From assembly GCA_947169985.1 (NCBI GenBank), contig CAMVRW010000139.1, positions 1 through 6,649 of the forward strand: a DNA stretch of 6,649 nucleotides. Direction: 5' to 3'. The translations under genes and the position numbers were made by a program. Shown piece by piece: positions 1 to 6,649 of the stretch (the stretch's first letter is position 1; the number at the start of each line of letters is the position of its first letter). Below the pieces are notes generated by a model. That model was not told the DNA's origin, made no database searches, and saw only the letters and a list, made by a program, of their open reading frames with translations. The stretch comes from an uncultured Butyrivibrio sp. (GTDB lineage Bacteria > Bacillota > Clostridia > Lachnospirales > Lachnospiraceae).

Positions 1-851
1 ATAACTCTGAAAGGTATCTCCAGAATAGATGCATATGTGCGAAGCTGTTCTGCTGCAGCTATACGATATGTGTCGACAGTTAAAAGAGCTACTTTCTTCT
101 TCTGAGTTACTGACAGCTCAGACGCAAGTTTAGCTATAGTAGTTGTCTTTCCTACACCTGTAGGTCCGATAAATATTTCTGCTCTTGGACCTTCGCCCTC
201 AAGACTGATAGGCTCTGACTTGCCAAATTTAAGGACCATTTTCTGATATACATTAGATAAAGCGTAATCAAACGGAAGTCCCGGCTTAGCAAGCTTCTCG
301 ACTTCGTCAGTAAGCTGATTTACATATATCTCATCAACTTCATTCTCAATAAGAGTATTGTATAAAAGCTTGATAAAAGACATTGTCTCTTCGGAAAGCT
401 CAGGAGTCTTCTTTCTCGAAGTGGCCACAACAGGCTCCGGAATATCTTTTTCAAAAACATCCTCTTTGTCAGTCTTAAGGAAATTCTTCTCAAGAAGGCT
501 GCTGAGGTTATCAAGCTTTTCCTCAATGGCACTGTTATCATCCTTAATATCGGAAGGCTTAGGTACTATACCCCCGCTGGAAGCTATAATAATGTCTCGC
601 TGGGAATTATCCTCTGATGGTCTCACCACAGGTCTTGGAGCTTCTTTTTGAGGCGTATAGGTCTTCTGAGGTCTCTCTGACTCCTCCTCTAAAGCCACAG
701 TAACCTCAATCTTCTGGGCCTGGAAGAAGGAAAAGAATCCTGTCTTCTTGGCCGGCTTAACAGTCATGACAACAATGTTAGGTCCCAGCTCCCTCCTGGC
801 TTCTTCCGTCGCCTCACTTTCAGTTTTTCCAACATACTTTTTGATAATCAT
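1..851 (-). CDS. flhF: FlhF, SRP-type GTPase controlling flagellar placement (3' end cut by window edge)
   Basis: The first 283 codons of FlhF are present; the rest lies beyond the left edge. Residues 1-50 open with MIIKKYVGKTESEATEEARR, typical of the FlhF B domain. A low-complexity Glu/Pro/Lys-rich linker follows (about 55-150), then a helical N domain (about 150-215). The G domain begins near 223, with the P-loop GPTGVGKT at 229-236 and the SRP-GTPase motif DTYRIAAAEQL at 260-270. In the family, FlhF is related to Ffh/FtsY, dimerises with GTP at the membrane, and sets where and how many flagella form, usually with the ATPase FlhG. FlhG would be expected just past the edge, which I cannot see. 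The ATG at 851-849 lies one base after the flhA stop (TAATATG), and an in-frame stop just upstream leaves no other start. There is no strong ribosome site, so coupling to flhA is likely. The frame is open throughout. Confidence 0.96.
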   Translation of the reverse strand, partial: MIIKKYVGKTESEATEEARRELGPNIVVMTVKPAKKTGFFSFFQAQKIEVTVALEEESERPQKTYTPQKEAPRPVVRPSEDNSQRDIIIASSGGIVPKPSDIKDDNSAIEEKLDNLSSLLEKNFLKTDKEDVFEKDIPEPVVATSRKKTPELSEETMSFIKLLYNTLIENEVDEIYVNQLTDEVEKLAKPGLPFDYALSNVYQKMVLKFGKSEPISLEGEGPRAEIFIGPTGVGKTTTIAKLASELSVTQKKKVALLTVDTYRIAAAEQLRTYASILEIPFRV

Positions 852-852
852 A

Positions 853-2913
853 TTATGCCGTTACCATCCCCACAGATTGTAATTCGATAGTTGGTTCCAC
901 TTCATTATAGGAAATTACAATAAGATCCTTGTAATAATCCTGTGTCATCTTTTTAAAATACATCCTCACAATTGGAGACGCCATTATAATGGCCATCTTT
1001 CCAGCTTCTTCAAGTCTCTGCACATTCTCCCCAACTGCAGTTAAGATAGACTTGGTCCTTGCCGGGTCAAGAGTAAGATAAGCACCTGTTTCTGTCTGCT
1101 TTACAGAACTCATGATCTCCTGTTCAATCTTTGGATCCAGGGTAAGAACGCTGGTGGTCTCACCGGTAGCAAAGTACTTACTGGAAATAGCTCTTTTCAG
1201 AGATTGTCTTACATACTCTGTAAGGATGTCAGGATCATGAGTAGATGGGGCAAAGTCCGCAAGAGTCTCAAAAATTGTAACAAGGTCTCTGATAGATATG
1301 CCCTCGCTAAGCAGGTTCTGAAGAACCTTCTCTATTTCACCAAGGCTCATGAGCTTAGGCACAAGCTCGTCCACCAGGGCAGGATTGTTCTCCCGAAGGT
1401 TGTCCACAAGATTCTGGACATCCTGTCTTGTAAGCAGCTCAGCTATATGCTCTCTGATAACCTCAGTCAAATGCGTAGCAATAATAGATGGCGGATCAAC
1501 AACCGTATAACCAAGGGACTCAGCTCTTTCTCGCTGTCCTTCGGTGATCCAGGTAGCAGGAAGATGGAATGATGGCTCAAATGTCGGGATTCCGGTGATC
1601 TCATCCTCAACATGTCCCGGATTCATGGCCATATAATGGTCGAAAAGAATCTCTCCATCGCTTACCTGTATACCCTTAATTTTAATAATATACTGATTAG
1701 GATTCAACTGAATATTATCTCTCAGTCGAATGATAGGCACTACAGTACCCAGTTCCAAAGCTACCTGACGTCTGATCATTACAACACGGTCAAGCAGGTC
1801 TCCGCCCTGATTTACATCAGCAAGAGGGATAATACCGTAACCAAATTCAAGCTCGATAGGATCCACCTGAAGAAGGCTTGTGACATTTTCAGGCTGTCTG
1901 ATCTCCTCTGCCTGCTGTTCCTCTTCTGAGGAAACTTCACCCTCTGTAACAGCCTCTTCCATGGTCTGGCTTGCAATTCTTCCTAGAATAATGAATCCAG
2001 CACCAAAGGTAAGGTAAAGAACTGTAGGAAGTGGTGAAAGAATACCAAGTCCAGCCACAACTCCGCCAACCAGGTAAAGAGTCTTGGATGCACCAAAGAG
2101 CTGTCCAATAAGGACATGGCCAAAGTCCGCTTCCTTAGAGCCCTTGGTAACCAGGATACCTGTTGACATGGAGATCATAAGTGAAGGAATAGAACTTACA
2201 AGACCATCACCCATTGTAAGGATTGAATAGGTGTTAATGGCAGTGTTCACATCCATTCCCATTCTCAAAACGCCCATAGCGATTCCGCCAATAAGGTTGA
2301 CTGCTGTAATGATAAGACCCGCAGTTGAATCTCCCTTTACGTACTTGGTAGCACCATCCATGGCTCCGAAGAAGCTTGCCTCTTCCTGGATCTTATCACG
2401 TCTCTCTTTAGCCTCTGCATCTGTTATAGCGCCGGTATTAAGATCGGCATCGATAGCCATCTGTTTACCGGGCATAGCATCCAAGGTGAAACGAGCTGAT
2501 ACTTCAGCTACACGCTCAGAACCTTTGTTGATGACCATGAGCTGTACGATGATAAGGATAATATAGACGATAGCACCTACGATCAGGTCACCACCACCTA
2601 CGAAGGAACCAAATACTTCAATAACCTGACCGGCACTACCCTGAGTCAGGATAAGTCTCGTGGACGATACGTTCAGCGAAATCCTGAATATGGTCGTAAA
2701 GAGCAGGATTGTCGGGAAGAATGACATCTGCAAAACGTCCGACGCAAACATTGCCGTGAACATGATAACAAAGGAAAGTGACATATCGAAGGCAAGGAGT
2801 ACGTCCAGAAGCCAGTCCGGAAGCGGAATAATGAGCATTACAATAGCGGCTACGATATAAAGAGCCAGACCATAATCATATACACGATCTCGAATTTTCT
2901 TAAGATCCATCAT
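853..2913 (-). CDS. flhA: FlhA, flagellar type III export gate subunit
   Basis: At 686 aa this is full family length. FlhA forms the membrane ring that couples ion flow to export and docks chaperone-substrate complexes through its cytosolic domain. The N-terminal half (about 15-312) is hydrophobic, in line with eight membrane segments. It contains RISLNVSSTRLIL (77-89) and the FHIPEP-family signature RVAEVSARFTLDAMPGKQ (134-151) in a cytoplasmic loop. TKYVKGD (189-195) aligns with the Salmonella stretch holding Lys203 and Asp208, conserved residues tied to ion-driven export. A Glu-rich linker (319-340) leads to the soluble domain (about 346-686), and no domain is missing. Two ATG codons stand in tandem at 2913 and 2910. 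The AAGGAGG at 2923-2917 is 3 nt from the first and 6 nt from the second, so the second (685 aa) is the likelier start. It is 51 bp downstream of flhB and one base from flhF. Confidence 0.98.
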   Translation of the reverse strand: MMDLKKIRDRVYDYGLALYIVAAIVMLIIPLPDWLLDVLLAFDMSLSFVIMFTAMFASDVLQMSFFPTILLFTTIFRISLNVSSTRLILTQGSAGQVIEVFGSFVGGGDLIVGAIVYIILIIVQLMVINKGSERVAEVSARFTLDAMPGKQMAIDADLNTGAITDAEAKERRDKIQEEASFFGAMDGATKYVKGDSTAGLIITAVNLIGGIAMGVLRMGMDVNTAINTYSILTMGDGLVSSIPSLMISMSTGILVTKGSKEADFGHVLIGQLFGASKTLYLVGGVVAGLGILSPLPTVLYLTFGAGFIILGRIASQTMEEAVTEGEVSSEEEQQAEEIRQPENVTSLLQVDPIELEFGYGIIPLADVNQGGDLLDRVVMIRRQVALELGTVVPIIRLRDNIQLNPNQYIIKIKGIQVSDGEILFDHYMAMNPGHVEDEITGIPTFEPSFHLPATWITEGQRERAESLGYTVVDPPSIIATHLTEVIREHIAELLTRQDVQNLVDNLRENNPALVDELVPKLMSLGEIEKVLQNLLSEGISIRDLVTIFETLADFAPSTHDPDILTEYVRQSLKRAISSKYFATGETTSVLTLDPKIEQEIMSSVKQTETGAYLTLDPARTKSILTAVGENVQRLEEAGKMAIIMASPIVRMYFKKMTQDYYKDLIVISYNEVEPTIELQSVGMVTA

Positions 2914-2964
2914 TATCCTCCTTCCGTCTTAGTTGTTATCCAAAGGTTTCTAAACAGGTGATGC
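2914..2964 (-). promoter_or_regulatory. flhB-flhA spacer with strong flhA ribosome binding site
   Basis: This 51-bp gap is the longest in the window. AAGGAGG at 2923-2917 is a near-perfect Shine-Dalgarno, 3 nt from the first flhA ATG and 6 nt from the second, which favours the second. GGA occurs four times between 2925 and 2906. A weak 7-bp inverted repeat (AAGGTTT/AAACCTT, 17-nt loop) spans the flhB stop, with no following U-run, so it is not a credible terminator. I see no convincing promoter. Confidence 0.75.
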
Positions 2965-4113
2965 TTAAACCTTACCCTTCAGGTGATATACATACGCGAG
3001 AACCTCGGCAACCGCCTTGTAAAGCTCTGGTGGAACCAGCTCTCCAACCTCAACGTTAGCAAAAAGCATTCGTGCTAGAGGCTTATTCTCTACTATCTCA
3101 ACATCATTTTCTTTAGCTATCTCTTTTATCTTCTGAGCCAGATAATCTGCACCCTTAGCTACCACAATAGGCGCATCAGCCTCATCCGCATCATATTTGA
3201 TGGCAACTGCGTAATGAGTAGGGTTGGTGATGACAACGTCAGCCTCAGGCAGAGCCTGCATCATTCTCCTTCTGGAAGCCTCCATCATACGACGTCTCTG
3301 AGCCGATTTGATCTGAGGATCTCCTTCAGAGTTCTTGAACTCGTCCTTGACCTCTTTCTTGGTCATCATCATGTCTTTTTTGAATTTGTATTTCTGATAA
3401 ATGTAATCAATAAAAGCAATGACCATATAAGCTGCTGTAATCCTAAATCCCAGATCAAATATCAGATTACCCATAAGGCCTATTGCTTGCTTTAAAGGCA
3501 TGTCATACAGAAGGAAAAGAGATTCTGTCCTGCCTGTAAAAAACGTATATATAACAGCCGCCATAACAGCAAGCTTTAGTAGACTCTTGCCCAGTTCAAA
3601 AAGCTTTCTTGTGGAAAAGATCTTTTTCATTCCACTAATAGGGTTCAGCTTTGAAAACTTTGGCTTTAATGGCTTGGTTGTTGGTCGCCATTTAACCTGT
3701 ATAAGGTCACACATAAAACTGACAGCCACACCCAAAAGGAAAAATGGTGCACAGACCAAAAGGATGGTCAAAAGCGCATTGGTCAATATTGCCATAATAG
3801 TTGTAACAGGAGGATATCCATTGTAGGTCCTTGTTACATAGGGAATATTGTTGTAGGCTCTTTCAAAAACAGCCTTGAAGTTAGTTCCCATAAAGGTATA
3901 GCCAAACTTTAATATCAGGAAAAGAGTAAGCATAGTAAATGCTGTTGCTATCTCCTGACTTTTGGCAACCTGGCCTTCTTTTCTGGCATCGCTGAGTTTT
4001 TTCGGTGTAGCCTGTTCTGTCTTTTCAGCGCCGTTTTGATCCTCGGCAAAGAACTGCAGATTATATTTAATTAATACTGTGGAATCATTATCCGCTCTGC
4101 ATACTTTGTACAA
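2965..4113 (-). CDS. flhB: FlhB, flagellar export switch protein with self-cleavage site
   Basis: FlhB is the export-gate subunit that changes specificity from rod/hook to filament proteins after cleaving itself. A conserved cytoplasmic leader (AEKTEQATPKKLSDARKEGQ-like, about 29-55) precedes four hydrophobic segments near 57-77, 108-136, 172-193 and 209-237. A charged linker (about 238-290) leads to the soluble C-terminal domain. NPTH at 297-300 is intact, with cleavage expected between Asn297 and Pro298, so switching should be normal. The 382 aa is close to family length. The start is unsettled. No in-frame ATG or GTG precedes the conserved region. TTG at 4113 overlaps fliR by 26 bp and lies 13 nt after AAGGAG (4132-4127), longer than ideal. 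An ATT at 4071, giving IKYNLQFFA, would match the family N-terminus better but lacks a ribosome site. Identity is certain; the first about 14 residues are not. Confidence 0.95.
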   Translation of the reverse strand: MYKVCRADNDSTVLIKYNLQFFAEDQNGAEKTEQATPKKLSDARKEGQVAKSQEIATAFTMLTLFLILKFGYTFMGTNFKAVFERAYNNIPYVTRTYNGYPPVTTIMAILTNALLTILLVCAPFFLLGVAVSFMCDLIQVKWRPTTKPLKPKFSKLNPISGMKKIFSTRKLFELGKSLLKLAVMAAVIYTFFTGRTESLFLLYDMPLKQAIGLMGNLIFDLGFRITAAYMVIAFIDYIYQKYKFKKDMMMTKKEVKDEFKNSEGDPQIKSAQRRRMMEASRRRMMQALPEADVVITNPTHYAVAIKYDADEADAPIVVAKGADYLAQKIKEIAKENDVEIVENKPLARMLFANVEVGELVPPELYKAVAEVLAYVYHLKGKV

Positions 4114-4873
4114 AACTCTGGATCATCTCCTTGCTGTAAATAAGAATGAAATTTGCAGCATCCTTAAGCATTACAATTGTAAATGTCATTACAATAAGAC
4201 CAACTATGATCTTTATCTGAATACCCACAGAGAACATGTTCATCTGAGGTGAAACTTTCGCCAAAATACCAAGTACTACGTTGGTTATGAAGGTGATGAT
4301 GAATATCGGAAGGCATATCCTGAATCCGATAACGATATAATCCTTCATAAAATCCAAAAGTACCTGGAACATCTTATCTGAGTTGATCACTGCCCCATTT
4401 ATCGGTACCAGGGTAAAACTGTCTGCCAGCGCCCTTAAAATATACTGATAAAAGCCGGTAAGTATAAGAGCCATAGTCAGATACTGTGAATACAGAGATC
4501 CTGTAATGGTAACCTGCTGATTGGTAGCAGGATCCATCATACTCACCATTGATAGACCTATCTGCATATCAACAACAGTTCCGGCAAAGGCTGCTATCAG
4601 CTGACACAGATTAACTGAAAGACCAATTAAAAGGCCAACCATAACCTCTTTTAAAACAATGACTGCATAACCTGCCACCGTGTTGTAATCAGGCGGATAA
4701 AAAGGTACCGCTCCATATAAAAGAATTGAAAGGCACAGTCCATAGCCAATCTTCACAAGGTTCGGTGTTCCTCTTCCACCTAAAAAGGGGCAAACAAAGA
4801 TGAAAGACATTATCCTGACAACTATAAGCAGGTAAACCTCAAGATCGCCATAGCTGAAGTTATAATCAATCAT
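4088..4873 (-). CDS. fliR: FliR, flagellar export gate subunit
   Basis: A 261-aa hydrophobic protein of normal FliR length. In the family FliR is a single-copy subunit that joins the FliP and FliQ rings to form the core channel of the export gate. Recognisable conserved stretches are FLGGRGTP (30-37), VVDMQIGLSMVSMMDPATNQQ-like residues at about 100-120, and AKVSPQMNMFSVGIQIK at 205-221. At least five hydrophobic segments are visible, around 12-30, 43-57, 67-98, 127-148 and 180-204, plus a C-terminal one near 218-245. Start: ATG at 4873, with TAGGAG (4885-4880) 6 nt upstream. It starts 9 bp after the fliQ stop, and its last codons overlap the proposed flhB start. No truncation or missing motif is seen. 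Confidence 0.97.
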   Translation of the reverse strand: MIDYNFSYGDLEVYLLIVVRIMSFIFVCPFLGGRGTPNLVKIGYGLCLSILLYGAVPFYPPDYNTVAGYAVIVLKEVMVGLLIGLSVNLCQLIAAFAGTVVDMQIGLSMVSMMDPATNQQVTITGSLYSQYLTMALILTGFYQYILRALADSFTLVPINGAVINSDKMFQVLLDFMKDYIVIGFRICLPIFIITFITNVVLGILAKVSPQMNMFSVGIQIKIIVGLIVMTFTIVMLKDAANFILIYSKEMIQSFVQSMQSG

Positions 4874-4879
4874 TTACCG

Positions 4880-4885
4880 CTCCTA
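4880..4885 (-). promoter_or_regulatory. fliR ribosome binding site overlapping the fliQ stop codon
   Basis: TAGGAG on the minus strand lies 6 nt before the fliR ATG. Its TAG is the fliQ stop codon (4885-4883), so ribosomes ending fliQ would sit on the fliR start site. This suggests translational coupling of these two gate subunits; that is an inference. Confidence 0.8.
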
Positions 4886-5155
4886 GCGAACGTACTTTGA
4901 AAAGTCAGACCACAAACTGGTGATAAAGCCTGACAGCTCAGTTAGCATATGGTTTCCAAGGAGCATGATCATCATGAATACCCCAAGTACCTTTGGTACA
5001 AAGGTAAGGGTCTGCTCCTGGATTGAAGTAACAGTCTGGAATATTGATACTGCAAGACCTATACACATAGATGTAAGCAGAATAGGAAGTGCAACTCTTA
5101 TAACAAGCATAAGAGCTTCTCCAATGATCAGGTTGATATCCGATAATGTGATCAT
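4883..5155 (-). CDS. fliQ: FliQ, small flagellar export gate subunit
   Basis: A 90-aa protein of standard FliQ length with two hydrophobic helices (about 15-38 and 55-78). They are joined by the conserved loop FQTVTSIQEQTLTFVPK (39-55), the hallmark of the FliQ/SctS family. In known structures several FliQ copies wrap the outside of the FliP-FliR core in a helical hairpin arrangement. The ATG at 5155 follows a strong AAAGGAG by 6 nt, and the gene begins 18 bp after the fliP stop. The TAG stop doubles as part of the fliR ribosome site. Confidence 0.97.
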   Translation of the reverse strand: MITLSDINLIIGEALMLVIRVALPILLTSMCIGLAVSIFQTVTSIQEQTLTFVPKVLGVFMMIMLLGNHMLTELSGFITSLWSDFSKYVR

Positions 5156-5173
5156 ATCCGGCTCCTTTCTCTT
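5156..5173 (-). promoter_or_regulatory. fliP-fliQ spacer with fliQ ribosome binding site
   Basis: AAAGGAG on the minus strand at 5168-5162 stands 6 nt before the fliQ ATG. It is a clear Shine-Dalgarno that fixes this start. Confidence 0.85.
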
Positions 5174-6109
5174 TTAATAAAATGATTTAACAATGTTTCC
5201 AATTATCAACGTCCATCCGTCTGCCAAAACAAATAAAAGAATCTTGAAAGGCAACGATATGGTGGTCGGCGGGAGCATCATCATACCCATACTCATAAGT
5301 ACCGATGCCACTACCATGTCGATAACAATAAATGGAACATATAACAAAAAGCCTATAATAAAGGCTGTTCTTAACTCACTAACGATAAAGCTAGGGACAA
5401 GTACTACATTAGGGATACTCTCCAGCTCACCATCCCACTCAATTCCGTCAATCTCCATAAAAAGCCTTACGTCCTTGGTCTGGGTCTGGCCATACATAAA
5501 CTGCCTGAAGGGTTTCATAACCTCTTCAAAGAACTCCTTCTGATCCATCTGCCCCTCTTCAAATGGGATAACTGCCTCGTTGTAAGCCGTGGTAAGGGTA
5601 GGTTGCATGATAAAAAGCGTCATAAACAAAGCAATCCCAATCATCACCAGGTTAGGGGGTGACGTTTGGGTTCCGATGGCAGTCCTTACAAAATGCAGCG
5701 AAACAATAATCCTGGTAAAAGAGGTCATCATTACCAGGAGCGTTGGCGCAAGAGATATCAACGTAAGAGTGATAAGTATCCTTAAAGCGCCATTTAATGA
5801 ACCATTGCCATTGTCATAGGTAATAGTAACCGTATTGGCAATATTAAGCTTTTTAAGATCGTCAGGTGTCTCAGCTGTTCCGGGATCATTGATATTAGTC
5901 CTCTCATCCTTGGAACCCGTAAGCTGACTGTCTCTGTCCACGGTAGGATCTGTAGGCGTAGTATCTGATATAACATTCTCTGTAGCGTGAGTAGTTAAGG
6001 GATGCGCAACCGCAAGAAAAGAAAACATTAAAAGACAGGCAAGGGCTGATAAAAGCCCCTTCCTGAACAGATATCTGATATTCTTATCCACACTTCCCCG
6101 TCTTTTCAT
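5174..6109 (-). CDS. fliP: FliP, flagellar export gate subunit with extended N-terminus
   Basis: FliP subunits form the ring that lines the export gate with FliR. The conserved core is complete: MMTSFTRIIVSL (127-138), GTQTSPPN (146-153), SFIVSELRTAFIIGFLLYVPF (240-260), and the methionine-rich loop VASVLMSMGMMMLPPTTISL (267-286), matching the loop that acts as a channel gasket in known structures. Membrane segments fall near 105-127, 155-170, 248-275 and 284-305. At 311 aa the protein is longer than commonly studied FliPs (roughly 220-250). The extra length is N-terminal: basic residues 1-17, a hydrophobic core near 19-35, and a possible signal-peptidase site after Ala35 or Ala42. About 60 polar, Asp/Thr/Pro-rich residues (43-104) follow before the first core helix. 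The ATG at 6109 directly abuts the fliO stop (TAAATG). No ideal ribosome site precedes it; AAGGGTG is 14 nt upstream, so coupling to fliO is likely. A GTG at codon 7 is a poor alternative. Confidence 0.97.
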   Translation of the reverse strand: MKRRGSVDKNIRYLFRKGLLSALACLLMFSFLAVAHPLTTHATENVISDTTPTDPTVDRDSQLTGSKDERTNINDPGTAETPDDLKKLNIANTVTITYDNGNGSLNGALRILITLTLISLAPTLLVMMTSFTRIIVSLHFVRTAIGTQTSPPNLVMIGIALFMTLFIMQPTLTTAYNEAVIPFEEGQMDQKEFFEEVMKPFRQFMYGQTQTKDVRLFMEIDGIEWDGELESIPNVVLVPSFIVSELRTAFIIGFLLYVPFIVIDMVVASVLMSMGMMMLPPTTISLPFKILLFVLADGWTLIIGNIVKSFY

Positions 6110-6445
6110 TTACTTCTTAATCTCACCCTTAAACTTTTCAAGGATATCCTTGAAACTCATATTGGTTTCAGAATCTTCTTCCCTGAAGCTTAAGTCCTCC
6201 CTGGACACTTCTCCCAAATTTGTGATCTCATCTTTGCCAACACCAATAGCCATATACCTTTGTCCTATGCGGACAATCTGTATATACTTGGTGGTTGAAA
6301 TCCTTGCTGTCTCAATGACTTCGATATTACCGGTGGATTGCTTTTCCTTCTGAAATCCGGCTATCCACTTGGTAAAAAAATATGTGGCAGCAAGAACGGC
6401 AACGAAGATCAACAGCATAAAAACAAGCTGCAAATATGAACTCAT
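6110..6445 (-). CDS. fliO: FliO, flagellar export gate assembly protein
   Basis: A 111-aa protein with one N-terminal membrane helix (about 6-25). A basic stretch (KWIAGFQKEK, 26-35) then leads to a small cytoplasmic domain (about 40-80) holding IEVIETARISTTKYIQIVRI-like residues (41-60) and RYMAIGVGKDEITNLGEV (63-80). That beta-rich pattern is typical of FliO (called FliZ in Bacillus). The tail (85-111) is charged. FliO helps build the FliP ring but is not part of the final channel. FliO sequences are poorly conserved, so the call rests on the pattern plus the position between a motor-switch gene and fliP. The ATG at 6445 follows a weak GGGGAA by 6 nt, 15 bp after the previous stop. Its TAA directly touches the fliP ATG. 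Confidence 0.92.
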   Translation of the reverse strand: MSSYLQLVFMLLIFVAVLAATYFFTKWIAGFQKEKQSTGNIEVIETARISTTKYIQIVRIGQRYMAIGVGKDEITNLGEVSREDLSFREEDSETNMSFKDILEKFKGEIKK

Positions 6446-6460
6446 AAACCGTTCCCCATC

Positions 6461-6649
6461 TTACTGGACAATTTCTGTCACACGTACACCAAAACTTTCC
6501 TCGATTACTACTACCTCTCCCTTGGCAACAAACTTGCCGTTAACAAGAACATCAACAGGCTCACCGGCAACCTTGTCAAGCTCTATGATAGTACCAGGTG
6601 CAAAATCAAGAATATCTGCTATAGGTTTAGCAGTTCTTCCAAGTTCAAC
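6461..6649 (-). CDS. fliN: FliN/FliY motor-switch protein, C-terminal 62 residues (5' end cut by window edge)
   Basis: The last 62 codons and TAA stop of a gene entering from the right edge. The translation begins [20 protein letters not shown], continues with [19 protein letters not shown], and ends [13 protein letters not shown]. This is the C-terminal half of the SpoA/FliN domain, which forms the base of the C-ring and takes part in rotation switching and cargo docking. Gram-positives often carry FliY, a longer protein with a CheC-like phosphatase region ahead of the same domain. With only the C-terminus visible, FliN and FliY cannot be told apart. The stop lies 15 bp before fliO. Confidence 0.93.
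   Translation of the reverse strand, partial: VELGRTAKPIADILDFAPGTIIELDKVAGEPVDVLVNGKFVAKGEVVVIEESFGVRVTEIVQ

Noticed and set aside
320..541. Open frame of 73 codons on the minus strand in flhF, in another frame
   Set aside because: The continuous flhF frame reads through this whole stretch with conserved FlhF sequence, so this is an out-of-frame shadow and not evidence of a frameshift.
358..651. Open frame of 97 codons on the plus strand inside flhF
   Set aside because: It lies opposite the low-complexity linker of FlhF. Its serine/leucine-rich composition is what the complement of Glu/Lys-rich codons gives.
1204..1572. Open frame of 122 codons on the plus strand inside flhA
   Set aside because: It is antisense to the conserved flhA cytosolic domain. 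The translation shows no recognisable domain, and no ribosome site or independent context supports it.
2943..2973. Inverted repeat AAGGTTT/AAACCTT around the flhB stop as a possible terminator
   Set aside because: The stem is 7 bp and AT-rich with a 17-nt loop and no U-run, and the next gene continues on the same strand.
3214..3826. Two open frames on the plus strand (93 and 108 codons) inside flhB
   Set aside because: Both are antisense to conserved FlhB regions, including the cleavage domain and membrane helices, with no recognisable product.
4051..4071. YNLQFFA string in FlhB, which also resembles the start of some phage capsid proteins
   Set aside because: The following residues are unmistakably FlhB, and there is no other phage sequence nearby; the resemblance is short and coincidental.
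5193..5543. Open frame of 116 codons on the plus strand inside fliP
   Set aside because: It is antisense to the most conserved part of fliP and shows no known motif.

Overview
The window is one block of flagellar type III export genes, all read on the minus strand. In transcription order (high to low coordinates) they are: the C-terminal end of a FliN/FliY motor-switch protein (cut by the right edge), fliO, fliP, fliQ, fliR, flhB, flhA, and the first 283 codons of flhF (cut by the left edge). No RNA gene, mobile element, CRISPR array, phage gene or dense repeat is visible. No stretch over 300 bases lacks a gene; the longest gap is the 51 bp between flhB and flhA.

The likely source is a motile Gram-positive of the Clostridia, most probably of the Lachnospiraceae (Butyrivibrio/Roseburia type). 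The reasons are the fliO-P-Q-R-flhB-flhA-flhF order shared with Bacillus and clostridia, purine-rich AAGGAG-type ribosome sites, moderate base composition by eye, and an FlhB whose N-terminus carries the YNLQFFA string that I associate with that group. The taxonomic call is an inference from family knowledge, not from a search.

The genes work together. FliP, FliQ and FliR form the membrane export gate, whose assembly FliO assists. FlhB switches substrate class from rod/hook to filament and carries an intact NPTH self-cleavage site. FlhA is the export-gate subunit that couples ion flow to export and docks chaperone-substrate complexes. FlhF is the SRP-like GTPase that sets flagellar position and number. 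FliN/FliY sits in the C-ring, below the gate.

The genes are packed tightly: fliO stop directly abuts fliP start (TAAATG), the fliQ stop codon is part of the fliR ribosome site, fliR and flhB overlap if flhB starts at a TTG, and one base separates flhA from flhF. This fits a single transcript with translational coupling; promoter and terminator both lie outside the window.

I found no undescribed system. The points worth checking are modest: an unusually long, acidic, Thr/Pro-rich segment after the FliP signal peptide; an flhB with no ATG start; a start choice in flhA; a GGA-rich flhA leader; and no cheY-like gene between the motor-switch gene and fliO.
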